A DNA stretch of 53,517 nt. Origin: DASRHT01 sp035293765. Its GTDB lineage: Bacteria > Chloroflexota > Ktedonobacteria > Ktedonobacterales > Ktedonobacteraceae. The notes beneath the pieces were generated by a model. It was not told where the DNA came from. It saw only the letters and a list, made by a program, of their open reading frames with translations, and did not search any database. A program made the translations under genes and the position numbers. The DNA is taken from assembly GCA_035293765.1 (NCBI GenBank), contig DATGMF010000092.1, positions 1 through 53,517 on the forward strand. Direction: 5' to 3'. The first letter of the stretch is position 1, and each line of letters begins with the position of its first letter. Positions 44,405 to 52,399 of this stretch are shown in pieces.

Positions 44405-44845
44405 TCAAGGTTTTCCAGGTAATAAGTCATGCTCTTGCATAATCTTCATGAGGTCCTCATGAGTCAGTTGAAACACAACTTTCGCTGAATGATCTTGTAT
44501 GAACAAAATATAGACAGAATCACTGTTCACGTCTATGGGTTGACCTGCCGTCTTTTCAAAGCGCATAGAGCCATGTGCTTTCACTATGACATAGTGCTGG
44601 TCCAAACGTGTTTCTTCAAATGGAACAATTTTCACGCCTCGAAAACCAATGGCATGAAAAAAGGATTGCCGTTGTGCAATCCCCGCGAGAAAGTGCTCCT
44701 TTTTCACCACCTGGATGCCACCATGCGGGTCAGCAGCCATAAAGGGGTCACTAAATTGGGAAGCAAGAAGATCCTGCTCAAACAGATTACTCGCTCGCTC
44801 GAAATCCTCAAAGAAGGCTTTGATAAGGTCACTGACTTGATTCAT
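44405..44845 (-). CDS. NTF2/SnoaL-like small protein
   Basis: This 146-residue protein has a cone-like alpha-plus-beta layout: MNQVSDLIKAFFEDFERASN, FSDPFMAADPHGGIQVVKKEHFLAG, and a long strand run DQHYVIVKAHGSMRFEKTAG and SDSVYILFIQ. These features fit the NTF2-like superfamily. The ATG at 44845 has an AAAGGAG about twelve bases away. The family includes small isomerases and immunity-like proteins, so no function is claimed. It is convergent with the globin gene. Confidence 0.6.
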   Translation of the reverse strand: MNQVSDLIKAFFEDFERASNLFEQDLLASQFSDPFMAADPHGGIQVVKKEHFLAGIAQRQSFFHAIGFRGVKIVPFEETRLDQHYVIVKAHGSMRFEKTAGQPIDVNSDSVYILFIQDHSAKVVFQLTHEDLMKIMQEHDLLPGKP

Positions 44846-45187
44846 GGGTATGCACTGCTCCTTTCTTGATCGCGATGTCCCTTCTTGGGAGGAAGAAACA
44901 GGAGACATCCATCCTCTGTGTACACTCAAGCAGAATATACGGCAAAGAGGGCTGGAAAACATCGGCCATTGGGACGATGCGTACGGAGAGAAAGTATGGT
45001 AATGTGCAGGCGGTACTCGACTTGCGGAATGCCGAGGGCACTTCTGGTACTCCAGACTTTTCCTGAGATCTATCTCTCTCGCTCCCTCAAGCACAGGACG
45101 ACAGGCGCCAGGTGACCATGCTGTTGCGCATATAAGAGAAAGCTGATAGGATAGCTACGACATTATTTTCGCTAGAGGAGACGTTTC
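44846..45187 (+). promoter_or_regulatory. Intergenic gap with a likely mgtE promoter
   Basis: A weak sigma70-like promoter, TTGCGC (45124-45129), 17 bases, TAGGAT (45147-45152), precedes mgtE by about 35 bases. I found no magnesium riboswitch of the known M-box type in the rest of the 340-base gap. Confidence 0.35.
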
Positions 45188-46606
45188 ATGACCAGCACCG
45201 ATTCTCCGCGCACGCATCTCGACCCTAAATACCGCTTCCTGGAGCGGCGCAAGACGCTGGCGGCACGTCCTGATGGTGAACGCTTGGCCCTCGACATTCG
45301 GCGCCACATCACTTCCGCCCAAACCGATCAGTTGCGCACCCTCCTGCATGCCGAGTATCCCGCTGACCTCGCTGATGCGATGTTTTTTCTGAATGATGCA
45401 GAGGACAAGGCAGTCTTCGATCTGTTAGAGGCAGCAGAAGCTGCTGAGGTGCTCGATGAAGTCGATGCGCAGACGGTGTGCTGTCTCGTGGCAGGCTACT
45501 CACCAGAGCGATTAGCCGCCATTCTGCGTGAATTGCAGCCTGATGAGGCAACCAACATTGTGGGCGCCCTTGACGGGGAGACTCGGGAGCGCGTCCTGGC
45601 ACTGCTGCCTGAGGCCACTGCCATTCGCGAGCTTCTCGCCTACCCAAAGGAAAGCGCTGGCGGTATCATGACCTCAAGGTTTGTTGCCGTCTCCGAAACT
45701 GCCACACAAGCTGAAGCTGTCCAGGCATTTGTGAACGCTCCCCATGCTGAACACCAATTCTACATCTATGCGCGCGACGAGCGAGGCGCTCTGGTGGGGG
45801 TGCTCGACCTGCGGCAGCTATTACGCGCTCCGGCTTCTGCTCGCATTGGCGATATCATGATTGATCAGGTGTTGCATGTGCCGCCCGATATGGATCAGGA
45901 ACAAGTGGCTCATCTCTTCTCGCGCTATGATTTGTTGATGCTGCCAGTTACTGAGCCAGGCACCAACAAGCTGCTCGGCGTGATTACTGCCGATGACGTA
46001 ATGGATGTCATCGCATACGAAGGTACCGAGGATGCTATGCGGACCGCCGGCTCGGACGCCGCAGAGTTAGAGCGCCGCTCACCGACGCATATCGCCCTGC
46101 TGCGCTTGCCGTGGATCATGGCGACGATGTTTATTGAATTGCTGGCGGGCGTGGTCATTCACGTCTTTGATAGTACTTTGACACAGGTCATTCTCCTGGC
46201 TTCTTTTATGCCGATCATCTCAGCCATCAGCGGAAATACAGGGTTACAGTCCGCAACCATTATTGTGCGTGGGCTTTCCACCGGTCAGGTCCGCCTCACG
46301 CGCTGGCAAGTGGCAGTGCTCAGGCAAGTGAAGACGACGCTCATTCTGGGGGCGGCGGGACTCGTGCTTGGCGTAATTGGAGCCATCTGGGATGGCAAGC
46401 TGGTGTTTGGCCTGGTCATCTTCGTTGGGATGTTTATGGCGGTCAACGTTGCAGGCGTTGTGGGCACAGTTGTGCCTCTTCTCTCCAAATCCCTGGGCTT
46501 TGATCCCGCACTAACCTCCGGTCCCTTTGAAACGGCCTTTCAGGATGTCGTAGGCATCAGTATCTTTTTGAGCATCGCTACGGCAATGATCAAATTTCTG
46601 CTCTAG
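45188..46606 (+). CDS. mgtE: Magnesium transporter MgtE
   Basis: This 472-residue magnesium channel has the typical order: an N domain of helical repeats (AEYPADLADAMFFLNDAE and LQPDEATNIVGALDGETRERVLALLP), two CBS domains (GGIMTSRFVAVSETATQAEA and IGDIMIDQVLHVPPDMDQEQ), and five membrane helices from about residue 310 (IMATMFIELLAGVVIHVF). SAISGNTGLQSATIIVRGLS is the conserved pore-region loop. A Shine-Dalgarno GAGGAG lies before the ATG. It is a monocistronic unit between a promoter and a 200-base gap. Confidence 0.92.
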   Translation: MTSTDSPRTHLDPKYRFLERRKTLAARPDGERLALDIRRHITSAQTDQLRTLLHAEYPADLADAMFFLNDAEDKAVFDLLEAAEAAEVLDEVDAQTVCCLVAGYSPERLAAILRELQPDEATNIVGALDGETRERVLALLPEATAIRELLAYPKESAGGIMTSRFVAVSETATQAEAVQAFVNAPHAEHQFYIYARDERGALVGVLDLRQLLRAPASARIGDIMIDQVLHVPPDMDQEQVAHLFSRYDLLMLPVTEPGTNKLLGVITADDVMDVIAYEGTEDAMRTAGSDAAELERRSPTHIALLRLPWIMATMFIELLAGVVIHVFDSTLTQVILLASFMPIISAISGNTGLQSATIIVRGLSTGQVRLTRWQVAVLRQVKTTLILGAAGLVLGVIGAIWDGKLVFGLVIFVGMFMAVNVAGVVGTVVPLLSKSLGFDPALTSGPFETAFQDVVGISIFLSIATAMIKFLL

Positions 46607-46817
46607 CGATTAAGCAATGAACAGAAAGATACTGGCAGCGGGTCTCCCTTTGTGCCATGAGCAACTTCTTTGATTGACACAACCCCCATAGCCAGCTAAA
46701 ATGACAGCAATCCCGTTGCGTGCAGCCGAGCAAGGTCAAACAGGATCGAAGGCTACTCTAGCTTGTAGAGCGGAATGGGAGCGTTAATGTAGGCTGATAA
46801 AGGGGTAAAAAACCCAT

Positions 46818-47159
46818 ATGGAGAATTGCTTATTCTGCAAGATCGCAGCTGGCGAGATACCGAGCACGATTGTGTACCAGGATAATGATGTGGTGGCCTT
46901 CAGGGACCTCAATCCGCAGGCTCCCCATCATATTCTGTTTATTCCCCGTCGTCACATTGCCTCGATGGCCGATCTGACGCAAGAGGATGGAGCAATGCTG
47001 GCGAGCATCTATACCTCTGCGGCGAAGGTGGCCCGGGACTTAGGTCTGGAACGCGGCTATCGCTTTGTGACCAACGTTGGCCCAGACTCCGGCCAATCTG
47101 TCTTTCATCTGCACTTTCATCTCCTGGGTGGTCGCCAGTTGGGGTGGCCGCCGGGATAG
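46818..47159 (+). CDS. HIT-family nucleotide-binding protein
   Basis: This 113-residue histidine-triad protein resembles HinT, which hydrolyses purine nucleotide phosphoramidates. It shows CLFCKIAAGEIPSTIVYQDN with its Cys pair, HHILFIPRRHI, and the triad HLHFHLLGGR. It ends 19 bases before a glycosyltransferase gene and may head that operon. The start ATG has AAAGGGG about 14 bases upstream. Confidence 0.9.
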   Translation: MENCLFCKIAAGEIPSTIVYQDNDVVAFRDLNPQAPHHILFIPRRHIASMADLTQEDGAMLASIYTSAAKVARDLGLERGYRFVTNVGPDSGQSVFHLHFHLLGGRQLGWPPG

Positions 47160-47178
47160 ACGGTGCAAAGGTAATTCC

Positions 47179-48348
47179 ATGCGTATCGCGATTGACTATA
47201 CAGCGGCTATTCGCCAGGGGGCGGGCGTTGGCACGTACGTGCGCAACCTGGTTGCCGCTATGCTGGCACAGAACGCCCGTGACCAGTTTACCTTGCTCAC
47301 CAGCGGACGCCCCACGCGGGAGCGTCCGTTTCCTGTTGCAGAGAATGTGCGTGGCAGGAGCATCTTTGTCCCTGACCGTTACCTCAACATCCTCTGGTAT
47401 CGCTGGCAAGTACCGGTTCCCGCGACCCTGTTTTCTGGGCCGACGGATATCTATTACGGGCCGGATTTCGCGCTACCACCGCTCGGCAAACAGGTGCGCA
47501 AAGTGGTGACGATCCATGATCTGGCCTTTATTGAACATCCCGAGTATGCTGTGCCTGAACTCGCGGCCTACCTCAAAAAAGTCGTCCCTGCGTCGGTCGC
47601 AGCCGCCGATGTCGTTACGACCGTCTCGCAAGAGACCAGCCGCACGCTGATCGAGCATTTTCAAACGCCGCGCGAGAAGCTCGTCGTCGTGCCTAACGCC
47701 GTCGGTCCCCATTTTCGTCGCATTACCGATCCGGTAATTTTGGGCGCGACTCAGCATAAATTTGGCCTGAAACGTCCCCTGGTGCTGGGCGTTGGCACGC
47801 TGGAGCCGCGAAAAAATCATATCGGACTGATCAAGGCGTTTTACCAGGCGCAGAAAAAGAAAAAAGGACCGGCCATGCTGGCAATTGCCGGGGGGCAGGG
47901 ATGGCTCTACGAGGAAACGCTCAAGGTGGTGGAGGAGCTGAAATTGGAGAAGAAGGTGCGCTTTCTGGGCCGGGTGAGCGATCTTGAACTTGTCTCACTC
48001 TACAGTCTGGCTGATGTGTTTGCCTTCCCCTCGTTTTCTGAAGGCTTTGGCATTCCTCCCCTGGAGGCGATGGCCTGCGGAGCGCCAACCATCACCTCCA
48101 ATGTCTCTTCGTTGCCAGAGGTCGTGGGGGATGCGGCCCTGCTGGTGAATCCTGCCCGCGTCGATGAACTGGCAGACGCTATGACGCGGCTGCTGGAAAA
48201 TGAAGCGTTGCGTGAGGGGCTGCGTCAAAAGGGCTACCAGAGGGCGCGTGAGTTTACCTGGGAGGCATCGGCACGTAAAATGCTAGCTATCTATCAGAAA
48301 CTTTACGATCAAGGGACAGATATTCCTCATGAGGTAACCCTGGCATGA
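47179..48348 (+). CDS. Family 4 glycosyltransferase
   Basis: This 389-residue GT-B glycosyltransferase starts IAIDYTAAIRQGAGVGTYVR (acceptor-domain loop). The second domain has GVGTLEPRKNHIGLIKAFYQ and the donor-binding motif FPSFSEGFGIPPLEAMACG, with the E-x7-E pair and the following SLPEVVGDAALLV. The ATG at 47179 has AAAGGTAA upstream. Its end overlaps the next start by four bases (ATGA). It probably adds a sugar to a polysaccharide or glycolipid; the donor is not predictable. Confidence 0.88.
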   Translation: MRIAIDYTAAIRQGAGVGTYVRNLVAAMLAQNARDQFTLLTSGRPTRERPFPVAENVRGRSIFVPDRYLNILWYRWQVPVPATLFSGPTDIYYGPDFALPPLGKQVRKVVTIHDLAFIEHPEYAVPELAAYLKKVVPASVAAADVVTTVSQETSRTLIEHFQTPREKLVVVPNAVGPHFRRITDPVILGATQHKFGLKRPLVLGVGTLEPRKNHIGLIKAFYQAQKKKKGPAMLAIAGGQGWLYEETLKVVEELKLEKKVRFLGRVSDLELVSLYSLADVFAFPSFSEGFGIPPLEAMACGAPTITSNVSSLPEVVGDAALLVNPARVDELADAMTRLLENEALREGLRQKGYQRAREFTWEASARKMLAIYQKLYDQGTDIPHEVTLA

Positions 48349-49514
48349 AAATCGGCATGAACGCCCTCTTTTTTCAATATCCCGCCACCGGCAGCGGACA
48401 ATATATGCAGCATTTATTGCAGTCGTTAGCAGAGATTGATCAGAAAAATGAGTATGTTTTATTGGGGCCGCAGCCGCCAGGAGATCATAAGAAAACGGTC
48501 TTCCCTTATCAGGTACGTCCGGTGCCTGGCTTTGCGGCGCGCAACGACAATATTGAAAAACTCATCTGGGAGCAGATTACGGGTCCGGCAGCAGCGCGTA
48601 AGGCCGGGGTGGATATCTTCCACGTCCCCTATTTCGCGCCGCCACTGCTGCCGCGCACTCCTACGGTTGTCACCATCCACGATGTGATCCCCATGCGCTT
48701 GCCAGCATATCAGCCAGACGCCAGGGTGAAAGCTTATATACGTCTCATCGCCCGGGCCGCGCACCGCGCCACCATGATTATCACCGTCTCGCAGCATGCG
48801 AAACGTGATATCGTGGAGGTCTTGAAGTTGCCTGAAGAGCGTATTCGCGTGATTTACGAGGCCGCCGGCGACGAATATAGACCGGTCACGGACCCGCAGA
48901 TGTTAGTGGCGGCGCGCAAACGCTATGGGTTGAACGAGCGGTATGTGTTCTACCTGGGTGGCCTGGACCAGCGCAAAAACGTATCTCAGCTTGTGCGCGC
49001 CTTTGCCGAAGTGTACCGCCAGGTCGGCGATCCCGGCCTGCAATTACTGGTTGCAGGCAACCCTGACAAGCAGAAAGGCCCGCTTTTCCCCGATCCCCGA
49101 CCAGTTGCGTCAGACCTGGGGATGACGGGGCAGATCATCTATCGCTTTATCGAAGAAGAGGATAAGCCTGCCATCTATAGCGGTGCCAGCCTGTTTGTTT
49201 TCCCTTCCCTCTATGAAGGCTTCGGGCTTGATCCTCTGGAAGCCATGAGCTGCGGCACCGCCGTTGTCTGCTCGAACCGCTCCTCGCTGCCGGAAGTCGT
49301 GGGGGATGCCGCCATCACTCTCGATCCAGAGAATCTGCGCGCGCTGATCGATGCCATGCGGCGCGTTCTGTCCGATAGCGAGCTGCGTGCAGACCTCCAG
49401 GCCCGTTCGCTCCACCGTGCGGCACAGTTTAGCTGGCACAAAGCAGCTACCGAAACGCTGGCAGTCTATGAAGAAACGCTGGCTCGGGTCGCTGGCAGAA
49501 GAAGAAAGAAGTAG
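48345..49514 (+). CDS. Family 4 glycosyltransferase
   Basis: This 389-residue enzyme begins IGMNALFFQYPATGSGQYMQ and has VVTIHDVIPMRLPAYQPDAR and YLGGLDQRKNVSQLVRAFAE. The donor site is FPSLYEGFGLDPLEAMSCGT with SLPEVVGDAAITL. Layout and length closely parallel the preceding gene, so the two may be an ancient tandem pair. It is translationally coupled to the previous gene and four bases before the next. Confidence 0.88.
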   Translation: MKIGMNALFFQYPATGSGQYMQHLLQSLAEIDQKNEYVLLGPQPPGDHKKTVFPYQVRPVPGFAARNDNIEKLIWEQITGPAAARKAGVDIFHVPYFAPPLLPRTPTVVTIHDVIPMRLPAYQPDARVKAYIRLIARAAHRATMIITVSQHAKRDIVEVLKLPEERIRVIYEAAGDEYRPVTDPQMLVAARKRYGLNERYVFYLGGLDQRKNVSQLVRAFAEVYRQVGDPGLQLLVAGNPDKQKGPLFPDPRPVASDLGMTGQIIYRFIEEEDKPAIYSGASLFVFPSLYEGFGLDPLEAMSCGTAVVCSNRSSLPEVVGDAAITLDPENLRALIDAMRRVLSDSELRADLQARSLHRAAQFSWHKAATETLAVYEETLARVAGRRRKK

Positions 49515-49518
49515 AACG

Positions 49519-50646
49519 ATGCGCGTATTAATGATCTCAAAAGCCCTCGTTGGAGGCACCTCGCAACGCAAACTGGAGGAGCTGGCAAAGTGTCCTGATG
49601 TTGAGCTGACCCTGGTAACTCCACCATACTGGAAGAGCGACGATGGTAGCAAGCAGACGCTTGAGCGGCTCTATACCAGCGGCTATCAAATGATCGTCAC
49701 GCCGATAACGCTCAACGGCAACTTTCACCTTCATTCCTATCCCGAATTGCGCCAGATTATGCGTGATGTGCGGCCTGAAGTCGTCCATATCGACGAGGAG
49801 CCATATAACCTGGCAACCTATCAGGCTATGCGGCTGGCCGTGCGGCAGAAAGCGCGTACACTTTTCTTCACCTGGCAAAACCTCTACCGTCGCTATCCAC
49901 CGCCGTTTCGTCAGTTTGAGCTCTACAATTATCGCCACGCGGCAGCCGCCATTGCGGGCAATCGCGATGCCTCTGAAGTATTGCGTCGCAAAGGGTATAA
50001 GGGGCCAATTCACATTATCCCGCAATTTGGCTTTGATACCGAAATCTACCGGCGCAGCGAGCCGCGTCCCCCGCGAACTGCCGACGAGCCGTTTACGCTT
50101 GGCTTTATCGGTCGCCTCAAAGAAGAAAAAGGACTGCCATTAATCGTTGAGGCTTTGACATTCTTACCCACATGCTGTCAGGCCGTTTTTATCGGCAACG
50201 GGCCAATGAAAAGCGTGCTGGAGGAACAGGCGGCCCGTCTGGGAGTGAGCGAGCGCGTCATTTTCAAGCCCGGCGTACCGACCTACGAAGTGCCTAAGGA
50301 GATGGAGCGACTGAACGTCTTCGTCCTGCCATCGCTCTCGCGTCCAAACTGGATCGAGCAATTTGGTCGTGTGCTGGCCGAAGCAATGTCCTGCGAAACG
50401 CCGGTCATTGGCTCCAGCTCCGGCGAAATCCCCTATGTCATTGGTGATGCCGGCCTTGTTTTTAAAGAAGGCGACGCCAGAGCTTTAAGCGAGTGCGTGC
50501 GGCGGCTGCTTGATGATCCTGAGCTGTACGCGGATCTGGCAAAGCGTGGTCGTCAGCGCGTCATCGATCACTACACCCAGGAAAAAATCGCCCGTCAGAC
50601 TTATGAGGTATGGAAACATATTTTTTTAAAACACGGACAAACATAG
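49519..50646 (+). CDS. Family 4 glycosyltransferase, distant member
   Basis: This 375-residue protein starts VLMISKALVGGTSQRKLEEL, and the second domain carries LGFIGRLKEEKGLPLIVEAL and a donor motif SRPNWIEQFGRVLAEAMSCE followed by GEIPYVIGDAGLVF. It is less similar to the other two than they are to each other. The start at 49519 follows the previous stop by four bases; the Shine-Dalgarno is poor, so coupling is likely. The three enzymes and the HIT gene look like one transcript for surface glycan work. Confidence 0.85.
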   Translation: MRVLMISKALVGGTSQRKLEELAKCPDVELTLVTPPYWKSDDGSKQTLERLYTSGYQMIVTPITLNGNFHLHSYPELRQIMRDVRPEVVHIDEEPYNLATYQAMRLAVRQKARTLFFTWQNLYRRYPPPFRQFELYNYRHAAAAIAGNRDASEVLRRKGYKGPIHIIPQFGFDTEIYRRSEPRPPRTADEPFTLGFIGRLKEEKGLPLIVEALTFLPTCCQAVFIGNGPMKSVLEEQAARLGVSERVIFKPGVPTYEVPKEMERLNVFVLPSLSRPNWIEQFGRVLAEAMSCETPVIGSSSGEIPYVIGDAGLVFKEGDARALSECVRRLLDDPELYADLAKRGRQRVIDHYTQEKIARQTYEVWKHIFLKHGQT

Positions 50647-50730
50647 CTAGATATGGGCTTTTATGCCACCTTTTTAGCCTCTTTTCCCTTTCTTCGTGCG
50701 ACAAACTTTAGTATGGCAATGAATACGACA

Positions 50731-50792
50731 TTGTCATATTCCCACAGGGATGCTATAATCAAAGCACCACTTATTAGGATATCCTGAATAAG
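50731..50792 (+). promoter_or_regulatory. Promoter and palindromic operator of the GntR-type gene
   Basis: TTGTCA (50731-50736), a 17-base spacer and TATAAT (50754-50759). Just past the expected start, CTTATT-AGGATATCCT-GAATAAG (50770-50792) is a near-perfect palindrome. Its AGGATATCCT core is shared with the palindrome at 51646-51700. Confidence 0.6.
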
Positions 50793-50855
50793 ATGTCTCA
50801 ATGTATATCAAAAAGTAAGAAGGACGCTCATAGTTGAGATAAACGAGGTAGAGAT

Positions 50856-51620
50856 ATGGCAAAAGCAGAAAAGTTAGAAGAAGCTGTCGCGCTTTTACGA
50901 GAACAGATTTTACGAGGTGACTATGGTGTTCGTGGGTATCTTCCGTCAAGATCGGTTCTTGAGCGTGAATTCGGCATTTCTCATTCAGTGATGAACCAAG
51001 TCATCTTGCAGTTACAAGGTGAGGGGCTTATCGCATCGGGAAATGGAGGTAGTAAACGGCTCACCGTAACCCCTCCCAGGAACCGAGTTCCATTAAGGGA
51101 TATTCCCTTTGTTCGTTTCCTTCGAGAGCAAGGGCTTGAGCCTGTGACGGAGTACTTAGAACGGCCAGAGCGTAAACCAATGTCTGATGCCCTTGCTAGA
51201 GAGTTTAGTGTGCCTGGAGGGACACTTTATGTTGCACGAGTGCGCCGGGATGGAACGAAGCAGATGCGCTACCGGTTAACCTCAAAGTACTTTCTTGCAG
51301 ACCTGATCGATGATGAAACATTGGCAGGCATGCAAGCAGATGACAGGTATGATGCTATTCTTGACATTAAAAACAAACATGGGATTGTTGCTACGTTCAT
51401 GACAGAGGATATCATAGCACGTCTTCCGACAGTACAAGAGCAAGAACTTCTTGGAACCGTGCGTACTGCGCCTGTGATGGAGGTGAAACGTATCTGCTAT
51501 AATCGAAAGGGAGGAAAGGTGCTCTGGTTCAATAGGATTGTGCTTGTTGCTAGCCTTTTTGTCTTTCATCAGGACTATGAAGGCGAAGCACTCTGGAAAG
51601 AGGAAAAGGTAAAAAATTGA
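50856..51620 (+). CDS. GntR/HutC-type transcriptional regulator
   Basis: This 254-residue regulator has an N-terminal winged helix: AVALLREQILRGDYGVRGYL, then PSRSVLEREFGISHSVMNQVILQLQGEGLI. The C-terminal two-thirds resemble the UTRA ligand domain of the HutC subfamily: LREQGLEPVTEYLERPERK, FSVPGGTLYVARVRRDGTKQ and MEVKRICYNRKGG. GAGGTAGAG precedes the ATG. The gene is AT-rich relative to the glycosyltransferases. A palindrome at its own promoter and the operator of the next operon share a motif, so it probably represses both. Confidence 0.8.
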   Translation: MAKAEKLEEAVALLREQILRGDYGVRGYLPSRSVLEREFGISHSVMNQVILQLQGEGLIASGNGGSKRLTVTPPRNRVPLRDIPFVRFLREQGLEPVTEYLERPERKPMSDALAREFSVPGGTLYVARVRRDGTKQMRYRLTSKYFLADLIDDETLAGMQADDRYDAILDIKNKHGIVATFMTEDIIARLPTVQEQELLGTVRTAPVMEVKRICYNRKGGKVLWFNRIVLVASLFVFHQDYEGEALWKEEKVKN

Positions 51621-51645
51621 AACGCTTTATGTTCTAGAAACGAGA

Positions 51646-51704
51646 TAAACAGGCTATCCTGATTTTTTAAATCTATTGACAAATCAGGATAGCCTGTTTA
51701 TAAT
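51646..51704 (+). promoter_or_regulatory. Consensus promoter under a perfect 20-bp inverted repeat
   Basis: TTGACA (51676-51681), a 17-base spacer and TATAAT (51699-51704) form a full consensus sigma70 promoter. Arms TAAACAGGCTATCCTGATTT (51646-51665) and its complement (51681-51700) overlap the -35 end, the spacer and the -10. Each arm holds the CAGGNNATCCTG-type motif also found at 50776-50785. A repressor bound here should block hth-tnpB transcription. Confidence 0.75.
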
Positions 51705-51889
51705 CGAACTAGTAAATATTTTTTTATGGACAAATGCAGCATAAGGCAGAAAAAGTCCGCAAGACTGGCCGATGTGTCCGCATCGGCCAAGTGATCAGCG
51801 TCTAGTCTAGTTAATCCGACCTAGACACTCATCTCCCCTAGTATGGGACAGAAGAGGTCTAGCGTCAAGCACAAGAAGGAGCTTGAAGC
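51705..51889 (+). other. Long leader of the hth-tnpB operon
   Basis: About 180 bases lie between promoter and start. TGGCCGATG (51766-51774) pairs with CATCGGCCA (51781-51789). GTCTAG occurs at 51805-51810 and 51857-51862, with its complement CTAGAC at 51821-51826. AAGGAG at 51876-51881 is eight bases from the next ATG. The hairpins could be a leader structure or the left end of an IS element. Confidence 0.45.
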
Positions 51890-52399
51890 ATGTTGCACGC
51901 TACCGAACCCACCAACCCTCGTACTCTTCTGCCTCGTGACCTTATTCCTTTCCAGACAGTTTGGCAACGAGGAGAAAGCCCTGCTGAAAGGCAAACGCCC
52001 CACCATTGGGAGGCAATGACCTGCGAGCTTTTTCTGCTCACGGAACGCCTCTCTCTGCTGCTTTCGACCATGTCGAAGATCATTGCTGATCTTGGGCTCG
52101 AACAACAAGAGTCGTATGCTCAGACCAAGCGGGAACGGTCGAATCCTCCCTTGCATGAACTTCGGTATCAGCGGAAAATGCGCCACTGGACGCAGGCAGA
52201 TCTGGCCGATGCACTATACCAAATATGTTCACCAGAAGAAATCGAGCGGGGGCGTGGGATCGTGAATGCCAATATGGTTGGGGCATGGGAACGAGGTGAG
52301 CATCTGCCTGGTCTTTTCTGGCAAAAGAAACTCTGCTTGCTCTTCGACACCACCCCACAGCATCTGGGTTTTCTTCAGAGAGGGGAGGTAACAGCATGA
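51890..52399 (+). CDS. Small XRE-type helix-turn-helix protein
   Basis: This 169-residue protein ends in an XRE/Cro-like helix-turn-helix (about 90-160): HELRYQRKMRHWTQADLADA and VGAWERGEHLPGLFWQKKLC, then LLFDTTPQHLGFL. The first 80 residues are unlike any domain I know and contain a helical stretch (LFLLTERLSLLLSTMSKII). It has a good Shine-Dalgarno and its stop overlaps the tnpB start (ATGA), so the two are coupled. In related proteins this HTH is often fused to a signalling ATPase; here it stands alone. It may bind DNA with or for TnpB. Confidence 0.75.
   Translation: MLHATEPTNPRTLLPRDLIPFQTVWQRGESPAERQTPHHWEAMTCELFLLTERLSLLLSTMSKIIADLGLEQQESYAQTKRERSNPPLHELRYQRKMRHWTQADLADALYQICSPEEIERGRGIVNANMVGAWERGEHLPGLFWQKKLCLLFDTTPQHLGFLQRGEVTA

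Noticed and set aside
44846..45187. Magnesium riboswitch before mgtE
   Set aside because: The conserved M-box core was looked for and not found.
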